DNA of 64,000 bases from UBA3839 sp963627995 (GCA_963627995.1 CAVGCV010000003.1:124001-188000); one strand, 5' to 3'. Shown: positions 9,344 to 18,451, counted from the stretch's first letter. A program made the numbers and translations. The notes: generated by a model not told the origin, from the sequence alone.

Positions 9344-10591
9344 TCAGGGCCTTTCGAAGATATGTCGATAGACCTTTTCAGCGGCACCTGCATTCGACTG
9401 GATGTAGGTGCCGGCTTTTTGTCCCGCCGCTGCAAGAAAAGTGTGGTCGGCCAACAGCTTGTCCATCATCTGTGCAAAGCTCTCCGCGTCAGAGAATTCA
9501 AATGAACCGCCGCACCGAAGTAGGGCCTGAGCCTCGCGGAACTTCCGATTGTTGGGGCCGAACACGACCGGCACGCCATACACGGCCGCCTCTGGCACAT
9601 TGTGTATGCCCGCGCCGAAGCCTCCGCCCACGAGCGCTACTGTCGCATAGCGGTAGATGGACGACAGTTTTCCGAAACAATCAACAATGAGTGCGTCGGC
9701 CGTCGACAGTTGCGCGCCGCACGAACCGCCGTTCCGCTCACATTCCGTGTAGCACAGGTGGGTGAATCCGTGTGCGTCGAGTAGCTTCTCGATACTTTGC
9801 AGGTGGTGTCCGCCTATGACGTGGGGCGCGATGATGAGCCGCCAGTCTTTGTGTCGGGCGAAGTAGGGGATGTAGATGGCTTCGTCGGCCTCCCAGCTGC
9901 TGCCCGCGATGAATACGTTCCGACCGCCTTTCACGAACTGCTCCACGACGGGCAAATCCTTGGCGGCGTGCCGAATGTCGAGCACGCGGTCGAAGCGCGT
10001 GTCGCCCGTGATGGTGACATTTCGTAGTCCGATGGTGGCGAGCAGGTCGCGCGACTGCGCGTTCTGCACGAAGAAATGGTCGAACTGGCGCAGCATACGC
10101 GCCGAGCCCCATTTGCGGAAGAACACTTGGCCGGGGCGGAAGATGCTGCTCACGCTGTAGGTGCGCGCACCTATGCGGCGCAAGCGCGACAGGTAGTTGT
10201 ACCAAAACTCGTACTTGATGAATACGGCGACTTCGGGATGCGCCAGTCGCAGAAACGTTCTGACGTTGCCTGGCGTGTCGAAAGGCAGGTAGCACACCAC
10301 GTCGGCCTGGTTGTAGTTCTTCCTCACCTCGTAGCCCGACGGGGAGAAGAAAGTGAGCAGAATCTTGAACTCGGGATGCTTGGCGCGCACCCGCTCAATG
10401 ATGGGCCGCCCCTGCTCGAACTCGCCCAGCGACGCTGCGTGGAACCACACGACGCGGTCAGACGGCGCGATGTTCGCACGCAGGATGTCCGCCGTCTGTT
10501 GCTGTCCACGGACGAGTTTCCCAATCTTTTTGTTGAAGAACGACGCAATCCACGCACCGAATGCGTAGATGTAGAGCCCTATGCTGTACAT
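9344..10591 (-). CDS. waaA: 3-deoxy-D-manno-octulosonic acid (Kdo) transferase WaaA
   Basis: A 415-residue GT30 glycosyltransferase that adds Kdo to lipid A precursor at the cytoplasmic face of the inner membrane. An N-terminal membrane anchor (MYSIGLYIYAFGAWIASFF) is followed by the acceptor domain with VWFHAASLGEFEQGRPII. The nucleotide-sugar domain carries VALVGGGFGAGIHNVPEAA. The presence of this gene supports a Gram-negative envelope with LPS. It lies 3 bp downstream of gltX on the same strand. Mono- or bifunctionality cannot be read from the sequence. Confidence 0.95.
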   Translation of the reverse strand: MYSIGLYIYAFGAWIASFFNKKIGKLVRGQQQTADILRANIAPSDRVVWFHAASLGEFEQGRPIIERVRAKHPEFKILLTFFSPSGYEVRKNYNQADVVCYLPFDTPGNVRTFLRLAHPEVAVFIKYEFWYNYLSRLRRIGARTYSVSSIFRPGQVFFRKWGSARMLRQFDHFFVQNAQSRDLLATIGLRNVTITGDTRFDRVLDIRHAAKDLPVVEQFVKGGRNVFIAGSSWEADEAIYIPYFARHKDWRLIIAPHVIGGHHLQSIEKLLDAHGFTHLCYTECERNGGSCGAQLSTADALIVDCFGKLSSIYRYATVALVGGGFGAGIHNVPEAAVYGVPVVFGPNNRKFREAQALLRCGGSFEFSDAESFAQMMDKLLADHTFLAAAGQKAGTYIQSNAGAAEKVYRHIFERP

Positions 10592-10594
10592 GGC

Positions 10595-12154
10595 TTATTT
10601 CAGTGCCGCGATGGCGTTTTCCATTCGCCGTATCGTTTCGTCCTTACCGAGGAAAGCGGCAAGTTCGTACATGTCTGGCCCCTGTCCCGTCCCGACGAGG
10701 CAAACGCGCCACGCGTTCCACGGTCGCCGTCCCGTTGCTTCTGTCCAGTCCTCGACAAGTTCCTTGATGCTTTCGGCTGTGAATGTGTCGAGTGACATCA
10801 GCACGCCCACAAGTTCGTCCATCTCGGCGGCAGTCGTCTCTTTCCAGTTCTTGCGGACAAACTTGTCTTCCTTATTATATGCCTGCGGCGCTACGAAGAA
10901 AAATTTGCACAGCGGCCATAAATCGCTTACGAAGCTCACGTTGCGCTTTTTCACGTTACCGTCGTTGTCGGTGTACTCCACAACCTTCTGCCTCATCATC
11001 TCCACCACTTGCGCCTCGCGCTCGGGCGTGGTGTCGATGCCTTCGCGGCGCAGGATTTTGTCAAATTCGGGCGTCCACTCCATGGCTGGCTTTTGGAGCA
11101 AATATTGATGGTTGAACCATATTCCCTTCACATAGTCGAAACGCGCGCCGCTCTTCGAACATTTGGTCAAGTCGAAGCACTCCACCAGCTCGTCCATCGT
11201 CATCAGCTCCTGATCGTTGCCCGGATTCCAGCCCAGCAAGGCGAGGAAGTTCACCACCGCCTCAGGCAAGTAGCCTTTCTCGCGGTAGCCCGAGCTGACC
11301 TCGCCGGTGCGCGGGTCGTGCCATTCCAGCGGGAATACTGGAAATCCGAGTTTGTCGCCGTCGCGCTTCGACAGCTTGCCGTTGCCCACGGGCTTGAGCA
11401 GCAGTGGCAGATGGGCGAACGCCGGCATGGTGTCTTGCCAGCCAAACGCTTCGTAGAGCAGCACGTGGAGTGGGGCGGAAGGCAACCATTCCTCGCCGCG
11501 TATGACATGGGTAATTCCCATCAGATGGTCGTCCACGATGTTGGCAAGGTGGTAGGTGGGCAGCTCGTCGGCACTCTTGTACAGCACTTTGTCGTCGAGA
11601 ACAGAAGAGTTGATGTGCACGTCGCCGCGAATCAAATCCGCCACGTGCACGTCGCGACCCGGCTCTATCTTGAAGCGCACCACGTACTGCCGTCCCTCGG
11701 CCAGTAGCCGCTCCACCTCTGTGGCGGGCATGGAGAGCGAGTTGCGCATGGACAGGCGCGTGGACGAGTCGTACTGAAAGTTCTCGACTGCGTGCCGCTT
11801 GGCCTCCAGCTCTTCGGGCGTGTCGAACGCGATGTACGCCCGTCCCGCGTCGAGCAGCTGGCGCACGTATGTTTTGTAGATGTCGCGGCGCTCGCTCTGG
11901 CGGTAAGGCCCGTGGTCGCCGCCACAGCCCACGCCCTCGTCGAACGGGATTCCGATCCAGCGGAAAGCCTCAACGATGTATTCCTCTGCACCGGGAACGA
12001 ACCGGCTGCTGTCCGTGTCCTCGATGCGGAATATGAAGTCGCCGCCATGCTGCTTGGCGAACAGATAGTTATAGAGAGCCGTTCTGACTCCTCCAATATG
12101 CAAAGGCCCTGTCGGACTGGGCGCGAAACGCACTCGTACTTTTCGTTCAGGCAT
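10595..12154 (-). CDS. gltX: Glutamyl-tRNA synthetase
   Basis: A class I synthetase charging tRNA-Glu. The N-terminus PERKVRVRFAPSPTGPLHIGG carries the HIGH-type signature. KLSKRDG is the KMSKS-type loop. The C-terminal anticodon-binding part follows, and the length of about 519 residues is normal. I chose the ATG at 12154 (MPERK); the ATG at 12163 is an equally possible start. The longer frame beginning with TTG at 12190 is rejected because that codon lies inside the -7 promoter box. Co-transcribed with waaA. Confidence 0.96.
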   Translation of the reverse strand: MPERKVRVRFAPSPTGPLHIGGVRTALYNYLFAKQHGGDFIFRIEDTDSSRFVPGAEEYIVEAFRWIGIPFDEGVGCGGDHGPYRQSERRDIYKTYVRQLLDAGRAYIAFDTPEELEAKRHAVENFQYDSSTRLSMRNSLSMPATEVERLLAEGRQYVVRFKIEPGRDVHVADLIRGDVHINSSVLDDKVLYKSADELPTYHLANIVDDHLMGITHVIRGEEWLPSAPLHVLLYEAFGWQDTMPAFAHLPLLLKPVGNGKLSKRDGDKLGFPVFPLEWHDPRTGEVSSGYREKGYLPEAVVNFLALLGWNPGNDQELMTMDELVECFDLTKCSKSGARFDYVKGIWFNHQYLLQKPAMEWTPEFDKILRREGIDTTPEREAQVVEMMRQKVVEYTDNDGNVKKRNVSFVSDLWPLCKFFFVAPQAYNKEDKFVRKNWKETTAAEMDELVGVLMSLDTFTAESIKELVEDWTEATGRRPWNAWRVCLVGTGQGPDMYELAAFLGKDETIRRMENAIAALK

Positions 12155-12187
12155 AAGGTTCATGTTGTGTTTCCGAAAAACTGCGTG

Positions 12188-12195
12188 CAAAGTTA
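12188..12195 (-). promoter_or_regulatory. Promoter -7 box of gltX-waaA
   Basis: Minus-strand TAACTTTG, 33 bp before the ATG at 12154. It excludes the upstream TTG as a start. Confidence 0.65.
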
Positions 12196-12452
12196 GCGCA
12201 AATCGGAATGAAAAAAAAATTATGTTACGGAAATGGAAAAATTGCCGTCACAACAGGCAGGCCGTTGGAATGGCGGCGGAGGAAGTGTCCGGATTTCAGG
12301 TTTCCCGACAGAAGAAAGCCGGGAAAGAAGTAGAGGCGAAAGCCCAAGCCGAGTGTGAAGAGTACAAGAAACGTGACAAAGTGAAGGACGACATCGCCAT
12401 CGTGAAGGACTTACATCAGCTTTTTCAGCATGGAAAACAGAGCGCTAAAAAC

Positions 12453-12540
12453 GTCCGCAGAGAAAATACCTGCGCTCCGCAGAGAAAAACTATTTCGTCC
12501 GCAGAGGAAAAACTTTTTCTCTGCGGACGTTTTTTGTTGC
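12453..12540. repeat. 22-bp-period intergenic array D: three direct units and one inverted unit
   Basis: Units start at 12453, 12475 and 12497, exactly 22 bp apart. Each begins with the 10-bp core GTCCGCAGAG (or CTCCGCAGAG), followed by about 12 bp rich in A. The fourth unit, from 12519, carries the core in inverted orientation (CTCTGCGGAC). The architecture matches the arrays at 21.75, 37.45 and 59.45 kb, but the core sequence differs. Confidence 0.85.
12496..12536 (+). terminator. Hairpin with T tract formed by the last direct and the inverted repeat unit
   Basis: Arms CGTCCGCAGAG (12496-12506) and CTCTGCGGACG (12519-12529) pair perfectly, extended by A/T pairs, and are followed by six T. 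It has intrinsic-terminator form on the plus strand, although no plus-strand gene is recognised upstream. Confidence 0.6.
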
Positions 12541-12797
12541 CTTCCGCAGTGTTTTTTTACTGTCTTTCAAATCTTTGGTTATCAGTTGTTTGTAATACTA
12601 CTGGAAACAACCGTGGCGACATGGAGGATGGAAATGTCACGCTGGGGCGCTTTGTCCTGCTTCCACACCTCGTCGTATAGGGTGCGAGAGGTGCGCGGTT
12701 CGCAGCTTGCAGATGGCTTCCCGTCATCGCGCGCCTGTTCTTATTTTATATAGGCCACACACTGGATACGGGACGTCCCGAATGGACAGAACGCAGA

Positions 12798-12828
12798 TTT
12801 GCACATTCCGCATAAATTCGTAACTTTG
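12798..12828 (+). promoter_or_regulatory. Complete Bacteroidetes promoter of the DedA gene
   Basis: A -33 element TTTG (12798-12801) and a -7 element TAACTTTG (12821-12828) are 19 bp apart, matching the family consensus. The transcript would begin near 12835, which puts a very short leader before the ATG at 12847. Confidence 0.8.
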
Positions 12829-12846
12829 CACGGCAAAACAAACCGA

Positions 12847-13515
12847 ATGGAAGATTTTATCGTACAGTTGTTTCAGGGCGCGCTCGATAACCTCAACTAC
12901 GGCTGGATTGTGCTGCTCATGGCCATTGAGAGCAGTTTCATTCCCTTCCCGTCGGAGGTGGTGATGATTCCGGCCGCCTACATGGCGGCGGAAACGGGCG
13001 AGATGTCGTACCTCATGGTGATACTCGCCGGAACAATCGGCGCACTTATCGGAGCGCTGGTGAACTACGCGCTTGCTTTTTACCTGGGTCGCCCCATCGT
13101 CTACCGCTTCGCCAACAGCCGATTCGGGCACGTCTGCCTCATCGACCAGCCGAAAGTGGAGAAGGCCGAGATGTACTTCGACCGCCACGGCGCCGCATCG
13201 ACACTCATCGGGCGGCTCATCCCGGCCATCCGCCAGCTGATTTCCATTCCCGCCGGGCTCGCACGCATGCACCTCGGCAAGTTCGTGCTTTACACCTGCG
13301 TGGGCGCGGCAGCATGGAACGTCATCCTCGTGGCCATCGGCTACGCATGCCACACGCAGATGAGCAAGAAGGAACTCATCGACACCGTGCAGCACTACAG
13401 CCACATCATCGGCTGGGCGGCCATTGCGCTCGTCGTTGCGGCCATTGTCTATCTCGTGTTCCAGGGCGCGCGGAAACACCCGGCCGTGAAGGCGGGCGAA
13501 ACGTACCATTCGTAA
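12847..13515 (+). CDS. DedA/SNARE-associated family membrane protein
   Basis: A polytopic inner-membrane protein of 222 residues. It carries the family motif SSFIPFPSEVVMIPAAYM near residue 30 and the second conserved motif FDRHGAASTLIGRLIPAIRQ followed by IPAG. Some DedA relatives move undecaprenyl phosphate or phospholipids between membrane leaflets. Which one this gene does is not shown by sequence. I use the ATG at 12847 rather than the upstream one at 12799, because the promoter overlaps the longer version. It is followed after 19 bp by ffh and may share its transcript. Confidence 0.92.
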   Translation: MEDFIVQLFQGALDNLNYGWIVLLMAIESSFIPFPSEVVMIPAAYMAAETGEMSYLMVILAGTIGALIGALVNYALAFYLGRPIVYRFANSRFGHVCLIDQPKVEKAEMYFDRHGAASTLIGRLIPAIRQLISIPAGLARMHLGKFVLYTCVGAAAWNVILVAIGYACHTQMSKKELIDTVQHYSHIIGWAAIALVVAAIVYLVFQGARKHPAVKAGETYHS

Positions 13516-13534
13516 CGCAACAACACACATACCC

Positions 13535-14875
13535 ATGTTTGAGAACCTATCGGAACGCCTTGAAAGGTCGTTCAAGATACTGAAGGGCGAAGGCAAAATC
13601 ACCGAAATCAACGTTGCCGAGACCCTGAAGGACGTGCGCCGCGCGCTGCTCGAGGCAGACGTTAACTACAAGGTGGCGAAGACGTTCACCGACAACGTCA
13701 AGCAGAAAGCGCTCGGGCAGGACGTGCTGACCGCCGTGAAGCCGGGCCAGCTGATGGTGAAAATCGTGCACGACGAGCTTGCGCAGCTCATGGGCGGCAC
13801 GGCGCAGGAGCTTCAGCTGAAGGGACGTCCCGCAGTGGTGCTGATGTCGGGCTTGCAAGGCTCGGGAAAGACGACGTTCTCGGGCAAGCTCGCCAACCTG
13901 CTGAAGACGAAGCAGCACCGCCGCCCGATGCTCGTGGCGTGCGACGTCTATCGTCCGGCCGCCGTGGAACAGCTGCGCGTGGTGGGCGCGGGCATCAACG
14001 TGCCGGTGTACGCCGAACCTGACTCCACCGACCCCGTGGCCATCGCTCGGCACGCCATCGACGAGGCCCGTGCGAAAAACTGCGATACCGTCATCGTGGA
14101 TACTGCGGGCCGGCTTGCCATCGACGAGCAGATGATGGAGGAAATCCAACGCATCAAGACCGCCATCGCGCCCGACGAGGTGCTTTTCGTCGTGGATGCC
14201 ATGACGGGACAGGATGCCGTGAACACCGCGCGCGAGTTCAACGAGCGGCTCGACTTTGACGGTGTCGTGCTAACCAAGCTTGACGGCGACACGCGTGGCG
14301 GTGCGGCGCTCTCCATCCGTACCGTGGTGGACAAGCCCATCAAGTTCGTCGGAACGGGAGAGAAGATGGACGCGCTCGACGTGTTCCACCCCGCGCGCAT
14401 GGCCGACCGCATCCTCGGCATGGGGGACATCGTGTCTTTCGTGGAGCGAGCGCAGCAGCAATTCGACGAGGCCGAGGCCAAGAAGCTGCAGCAGAAGATT
14501 GCCAAGAACAAGTTTGACTACAACGACTTCCTGGCGCAAATCCAGCAAATAAAGCGCATGGGCAACATCAAGGACCTCGCCAGCATGATTCCCGGAATAG
14601 GGAAGCAAATCAAGAACCTCGACATAGACGACAATGCATTCAAGAACGTCGAGGCACTCATAGGCAGCATGACTCCGTATGAGCGCGAGCACCCCGACGC
14701 GCTCAACATGAGCCGGAAGATGCGCATCGCCAAGGGCAGCGGCAACACCATCGACGAGGTGAACAGAATCACGAAGCAGTTCGACCAAATGCGCAAGATG
14801 ATGCGGATGATGTCGGGCGGTAAGGCGGCGCAGATGGCCATGGCCATGCAGCGCAACAGGAAAACAAGACGGTAG
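13535..14875 (+). CDS. ffh: Signal recognition particle GTPase Ffh
   Basis: A 446-residue SRP54 protein that binds signal sequences of membrane proteins and hands ribosomes to FtsY. The N domain (FENLSERLERSFKILKG) and G domain are complete: P-loop LQGSGKTTFSGKLA, DVYRPAA, DTAGR and TKLDGD. The C-terminal methionine-rich M domain follows (QMRKMMRMMSGGKAAQMAMAMQ). Full length. The SRP RNA is not in this window. Confidence 0.98.
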   Translation: MFENLSERLERSFKILKGEGKITEINVAETLKDVRRALLEADVNYKVAKTFTDNVKQKALGQDVLTAVKPGQLMVKIVHDELAQLMGGTAQELQLKGRPAVVLMSGLQGSGKTTFSGKLANLLKTKQHRRPMLVACDVYRPAAVEQLRVVGAGINVPVYAEPDSTDPVAIARHAIDEARAKNCDTVIVDTAGRLAIDEQMMEEIQRIKTAIAPDEVLFVVDAMTGQDAVNTAREFNERLDFDGVVLTKLDGDTRGGAALSIRTVVDKPIKFVGTGEKMDALDVFHPARMADRILGMGDIVSFVERAQQQFDEAEAKKLQQKIAKNKFDYNDFLAQIQQIKRMGNIKDLASMIPGIGKQIKNLDIDDNAFKNVEALIGSMTPYEREHPDALNMSRKMRIAKGSGNTIDEVNRITKQFDQMRKMMRMMSGGKAAQMAMAMQRNRKTRR

Positions 14876-14914
14876 GGCGGACGGTGTCCGCGCGCCACAA
14901 ACAAATACAGACCC

Positions 14915-15796
14915 ATGCAGATTATCGACGGAAAGGCAACGGCTGCGGCCATCAAGCGCGAGATTGCCGACGAGGTGGCGCACATCGTGGCCGCCGGCGG
15001 CAAACGCCCGCACCTCGCGGCCATCCTCGTCGGGCACGACGGAGGAAGCGAAACCTACGTGAAGAACAAGGTGATTGCGTGCGAGCAGTGCGGATTCAAA
15101 TCGACGCTCATACGCATGGAGGATACCGCGAGCGAGGGCGAGCTGCTCGCCAAGGTCGATGAGCTCAACCGCGACGCAGACATCGACGGGTTTATCGTGC
15201 AACTCCCGCTGCCGCGACACATCAGCGAGCAGAAAGTAATCGAGGCCATCGACTACCGCAAAGACGTGGATGGATTCCACCCCATCAACGTCGGGCGCAT
15301 GGCCATCGGGCTGCCCTGCTACGTCTCGGCCACGCCCAACGGCATTCTCGAGCTCCTGCGCCGCTACGGCATCGTGACCTCGGGCAAGAAATGCGTCGTG
15401 TTGGGGCGCAGCAACATCGTCGGCAAGCCCATGGCGCAACTGATGATGCAGAAGCATTTGCCCGGCGACGCGACGGTGACCGTGTGCCACAGCCACACTG
15501 CCAACGTGCAGGAGGAGTGCCGCCGTGCCGACATCATCATTGCCGCCATCGGCATCCCCAACTTCGTGACGGCGGACATGGTGAAGCCGGGGGCCGTGGT
15601 CATCGACGTGGGCACGACGCGCGTGCCCGACATTTCGCGTAAAAGTGGATTCCGGATCAACGGCGACGTGAAGTTCGACGAAGTAGCCCCGCTGTGTTCC
15701 TACATTACGCCCGTTCCGGGCGGCGTCGGCCCCATGACGATATGCTCGCTGATGAAAAACACACTCGCCGCTGGAAAAAAGGAAATCTACGGATAA
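14915..15796 (+). CDS. folD: Bifunctional methylene-THF dehydrogenase / methenyl-THF cyclohydrolase FolD
   Basis: A 293-residue enzyme of one-carbon metabolism interconverting methylene-, methenyl- and 10-formyl-tetrahydrofolate. The catalytic motif YVKNKVIACEQCGF contains the conserved Tyr and Lys. DGFIVQLPLP and the NADP-binding segment VLGRSNIVGKPMA are present, with the C-terminal motif TPVPGGVGPMT. The length is normal. It lies 39 bp after ffh. The window also holds metH and serC/serA, which feed or use the same folate pool. Confidence 0.97.
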   Translation: MQIIDGKATAAAIKREIADEVAHIVAAGGKRPHLAAILVGHDGGSETYVKNKVIACEQCGFKSTLIRMEDTASEGELLAKVDELNRDADIDGFIVQLPLPRHISEQKVIEAIDYRKDVDGFHPINVGRMAIGLPCYVSATPNGILELLRRYGIVTSGKKCVVLGRSNIVGKPMAQLMMQKHLPGDATVTVCHSHTANVQEECRRADIIIAAIGIPNFVTADMVKPGAVVIDVGTTRVPDISRKSGFRINGDVKFDEVAPLCSYITPVPGGVGPMTICSLMKNTLAAGKKEIYG

Positions 15797-15810
15797 AAAA
15801 CGCCGCAACG

Positions 15811-15842
15811 TTTGGCAGTTCAAAACAAAACGCGTACCTTTG
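15811..15842 (+). promoter_or_regulatory. Promoter of tRNA-His
   Basis: TTTG (15811-15814) and TACCTTTG (15835-15842) are separated by 20 bp, close to the family consensus. Transcription would start near 15849, about 55 bp before the tRNA. Confidence 0.75.
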
Positions 15843-15904
15843 CAATCGCTTTCGGGGAGCGCGCCTCTCTGTAAAGCGAGGCGCAAGCAAAATGCGCTTA
15901 GACG

Positions 15905-15978
15905 GTGGATGTAGTTCAGTTGGTTAGAGCGTCAGATTGTGGTTCTGAATGTCGTGGGTTCGAGTCCCACCCTCCACC
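15905..15978 (+). tRNA. tRNA-His (anticodon GTG)
   Basis: A cloverleaf can be folded. The anticodon stem TCAGA/TCTGA holds the loop TTGTGGT with anticodon GTG. The T arm is GTGGG-TTCGAGT-CCCAC. The G at 15904 can act as the extra G-1 pairing with C73 at 15978, the identity element of histidine tRNA. There is one mismatch (T6:C67) in the acceptor stem. CCA is not encoded. Confidence 0.95.
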
Positions 15979-15992
15979 CTTGGTAACACAGT

Positions 15993-16028
15993 GCGGAAGT
16001 TCTCGTAAAAGAGGGCTTCCGCTTTTTT
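15993..16028 (+). terminator. Rho-independent terminator after tRNA-His
   Basis: Arms GCGGAAG (15993-15999) and CTTCCGC (16016-16022) are followed by six T. Confidence 0.8.
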
Positions 16029-16077
16029 ATTGCGTCCCACCTGATGTCTGCCGCCGCCGCACATGAGAACAAATTCG

Positions 16078-16085
16078 TATATTTG
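16078..16085 (+). promoter_or_regulatory. Promoter -7 box of the patatin gene
   Basis: TATATTTG matches TAnnTTTG, 21 bp before the chosen ATG. No -33 TTTG is seen at the usual distance. Confidence 0.5.
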
Positions 16086-16106
16086 CGCAACAATAGCTAT
16101 TTGCCC

Positions 16107-18395
16107 ATGAAACGAATCATTCTTGCAGCAGCGGCATGCTGGCTCTGCGCCGGCACAGCCCTCGGACTGCCATCGCCCTCATCCGGCGACACCGTTTGGA
16201 CTCAGTCCGCAGGCACGGCCACAGCAGACACGCTGCCCGCCCAGCCCGGTGGGCGCAAGCGCGTGGCCGTGGTGCTGAGCGGCGGCGGCGCAAAAGGGAT
16301 GGCGCACATCGGCGTGCTGAAGGTGCTGGAGCGCGCGGGCATCCCCGTCGACATGGTGGCAGGAACGAGCATGGGCGCCATCGTTGGCGGTCTCTACGCC
16401 GTGGGCTACAACGCCGGGATGCTCGACTCGTTGGTGCGCGCGCAAGACTGGAGTTTCCTTCTCTCCGACCGCGAGGACATGAGCTGGCAAAGTCTGGCAA
16501 ACCGTCAGAAGCAGCAGACATACGCACTCAGCCACGGCATCGGCTACGGAAAAGAAAGCACGTTCAGCGGCGGCATCATCCGTGGAAAGAACCTCGGCGA
16601 CCTGTTCCAACAGCTCACCGTCGGCTACGCCGACTCCATCAGTTTCGATTCGCTCCCCATCCCCTTCTCTTGCGTGGCCACCGACATTGTGGACTACTCG
16701 GAATTTGTGTTCCACGGCGGCGTGCTGGCCAATGCCATGCGCGCCAGCATGGCCATCCCCGCAGTGTTCTCACCCGTGCGCTACGGACAGCGCGTGCTGG
16801 TGGACGGCGGGCTGCGCAACAACTTCCCGGTGGACGTAGCCCGCAGCATGGGCGCAGACCTCGTGGTGGGCATAACGCTGCAGGGCGAGCCGAAGAGCGC
16901 CGACGACCTGCTTTCGCCGTCCAGCATCCTTGGGCAAATCGTGGACGTGAACTGCAAGAACAAGTTCGACGAAAACGTGGCGCAAACCGACCTACACATC
17001 CACATCGACACGCGGGGCTACACGGCGGCCAGTTTCTCCGCCGCCGCCGTCGACACACTCGTGCGGCGCGGCGAGGAGGAGGCCATGCGCCACTGGGACG
17101 AACTCATGGCGCTGAAAGCGCGCATCGGCCTCCACGACGGCTACACCCATCGTCCGCCGCACCCCAAGTTCCACCTCGCGGCCGAGGGGAGGGTGCCCGT
17201 GCGGAGCATCGAGTTCGAGAATGTGGAGATGCGCGAAGAGCAGTTCCTCCGCTCGAAATTCAGGCTGCACGACATTGACAGCATCGACGCACAAACGGCC
17301 GAACGCATCGCCACGTCGATGCGTGTCGACTTGTCCTACGACAAGGCCGCGAGCCGCTTCGTCCCGGAAAGCGGCAGCTACAGAGTGGTGTTCGTGGCGG
17401 GCGAGAAGAAGCGGGGCGACGTGAACATCGGGATGCGGTTCGACAGCGAGGAGATGGCCGCGCTCCAAGCCAACCTCCACATGCCCCTGCACACGCGCAT
17501 CCCGATGGACATTGAGCTGACCGCCCGGCTGGGCAAGCGGCTCATGGGGCGCGCCGACGCGGTGCTGCATCCGCGCAGCGCGTGGAACCCCACGTTCGCT
17601 TACATTTTCCGACGCAACGACATCGACCTGTACAGCAAGGGCAGAAAGGCATACAACATTACGTACAACCAGCACAGCGGCACGCTGATGTTGCGCAACC
17701 AACGGATGCACAACCTCAATGTCGGCGCCGGCATTCGATGGGACTACTTCCACTTCAGCAACGTGCTGACGGCGCAGAGCCACATTCCCGTCCCCGCGGC
17801 GGAACGCGACCAGCACCTCGTCTCCTACCAAGTGGCGGCGAACTACAATTCCGAGAACGACGGCTACTTCCCCACGCGTGGCGCGCACCTCTGGGCCAAG
17901 TACGCCTACGTCACCGACAACTTCGGCGACCTCCGCGGGCAGGCCGGACTCAGCGACGCGAGCATCCTGTGGCGCGTCGCCATCCCCCTGAGCCGCCGCC
18001 TCACGCTCCAGCCGACCGCGTACGGAAGGCTGCTCTTCGGCAACAGCGTGCCGGCCGGACTGCGCAACATGATTGGCGGAAACTCGTTCGGCCACTACAC
18101 GGAGCAACAGCTGCCCTTTGCCGGAATGGGCCACACGGAGACGACCGACGCGCACTTCGCCGCCCTACAGCTGCAGGCGCAGGAGCGCATCGGCAGACGG
18201 GGCTACGCCGTGGCGCGCGTCGCCGCCGCCCTGCGCGCCGACAAGTTCGACCGCCTGTTCAGCCGAAGCCCCATGATGGGCTACCAGGTTGGCTACTACT
18301 ACCAAACGCCGTTCGGGCCGGTAGGCGCAGCCGTCGGCGCCACGAGCCACACGGATCGCGCGTACATGCTTGTGAGCCTGGGCTACGAGTTCTGA
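16107..18395 (+). CDS. Patatin-like phospholipase with C-terminal outer-membrane beta-barrel
   Basis: A 762-residue exported protein. The signal peptide (MKRIILAAAACWLCAGTALG) precedes a patatin domain with oxyanion loop SGGGAKGMAHIG, nucleophile motif GTSMG (Ser88) and the dyad motif DGGLRNNFPVD. After about residue 350 a POTRA-like linker (VRSIEFENVEM) leads into a BamA/Omp85-like barrel ending in aromatic-rich strands (AYMLVSLGYEF). Relatives are PlpD-like proteins that hydrolyse phospholipid at or outside the outer membrane. The start at 16107 gives a clean signal peptide; the upstream ATG at 16044 adds 21 non-signal residues. Whether the patatin domain is released or stays periplasmic cannot be told. 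Confidence 0.9.
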   Translation: MKRIILAAAACWLCAGTALGLPSPSSGDTVWTQSAGTATADTLPAQPGGRKRVAVVLSGGGAKGMAHIGVLKVLERAGIPVDMVAGTSMGAIVGGLYAVGYNAGMLDSLVRAQDWSFLLSDREDMSWQSLANRQKQQTYALSHGIGYGKESTFSGGIIRGKNLGDLFQQLTVGYADSISFDSLPIPFSCVATDIVDYSEFVFHGGVLANAMRASMAIPAVFSPVRYGQRVLVDGGLRNNFPVDVARSMGADLVVGITLQGEPKSADDLLSPSSILGQIVDVNCKNKFDENVAQTDLHIHIDTRGYTAASFSAAAVDTLVRRGEEEAMRHWDELMALKARIGLHDGYTHRPPHPKFHLAAEGRVPVRSIEFENVEMREEQFLRSKFRLHDIDSIDAQTAERIATSMRVDLSYDKAASRFVPESGSYRVVFVAGEKKRGDVNIGMRFDSEEMAALQANLHMPLHTRIPMDIELTARLGKRLMGRADAVLHPRSAWNPTFAYIFRRNDIDLYSKGRKAYNITYNQHSGTLMLRNQRMHNLNVGAGIRWDYFHFSNVLTAQSHIPVPAAERDQHLVSYQVAANYNSENDGYFPTRGAHLWAKYAYVTDNFGDLRGQAGLSDASILWRVAIPLSRRLTLQPTAYGRLLFGNSVPAGLRNMIGGNSFGHYTEQQLPFAGMGHTETTDAHFAALQLQAQERIGRRGYAVARVAAALRADKFDRLFSRSPMMGYQVGYYYQTPFGPVGAAVGATSHTDRAYMLVSLGYEF

Positions 18396-18443
18396 CCAAG
18401 GGCGAAAATGGCGCGGCCAAATTGTTTTGCACCCTTTTTTTCG

Positions 18444-18451
18444 TACCTTTG
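18444..18451 (+). promoter_or_regulatory. Promoter -7 box of the DUF4494-yggS run
   Basis: TACCTTTG, with an imperfect -33 (ATTG at 18421-18424) 19 bp upstream. Confidence 0.6.

Larger units (their letters stand above)
12196..12797. other. Intergenic stretch of about 600 bp between divergent gltX and the DedA gene
   Basis: This gap carries a 22-bp repeat array and a hairpin terminator (annotated separately) and little else. A plus-strand frame from 12162 to 12680 crosses it. Its start would lie inside gltX and it reads straight through the repeat array, so I do not accept it as a gene. A stretch of plus-strand transcription ending at the 12496-12536 hairpin is possible, and a small RNA is not excluded. 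I see no promoter or coding signal to support one. Confidence 0.5.

Noticed and set aside
12155..12190. Longer gltX start at a TTG codon (12190)
   Set aside because: That TTG is part of the -7 box TAACTTTG, so it would lie upstream of the transcription start.
12453..12540. CRISPR array
   Set aside because: The repeats are separated by short, similar A-rich sequence rather than unique spacers of about 30 bp, and no cas genes are present. The same reasoning applies to the arrays at 21.75, 37.45 and 59.45 kb.
12162..12680. A 172-codon plus-strand frame in the gltX-DedA gap
   Set aside because: It starts inside gltX on the opposite strand, runs through the 22-bp repeat array and its hairpin, and shows no family motif.
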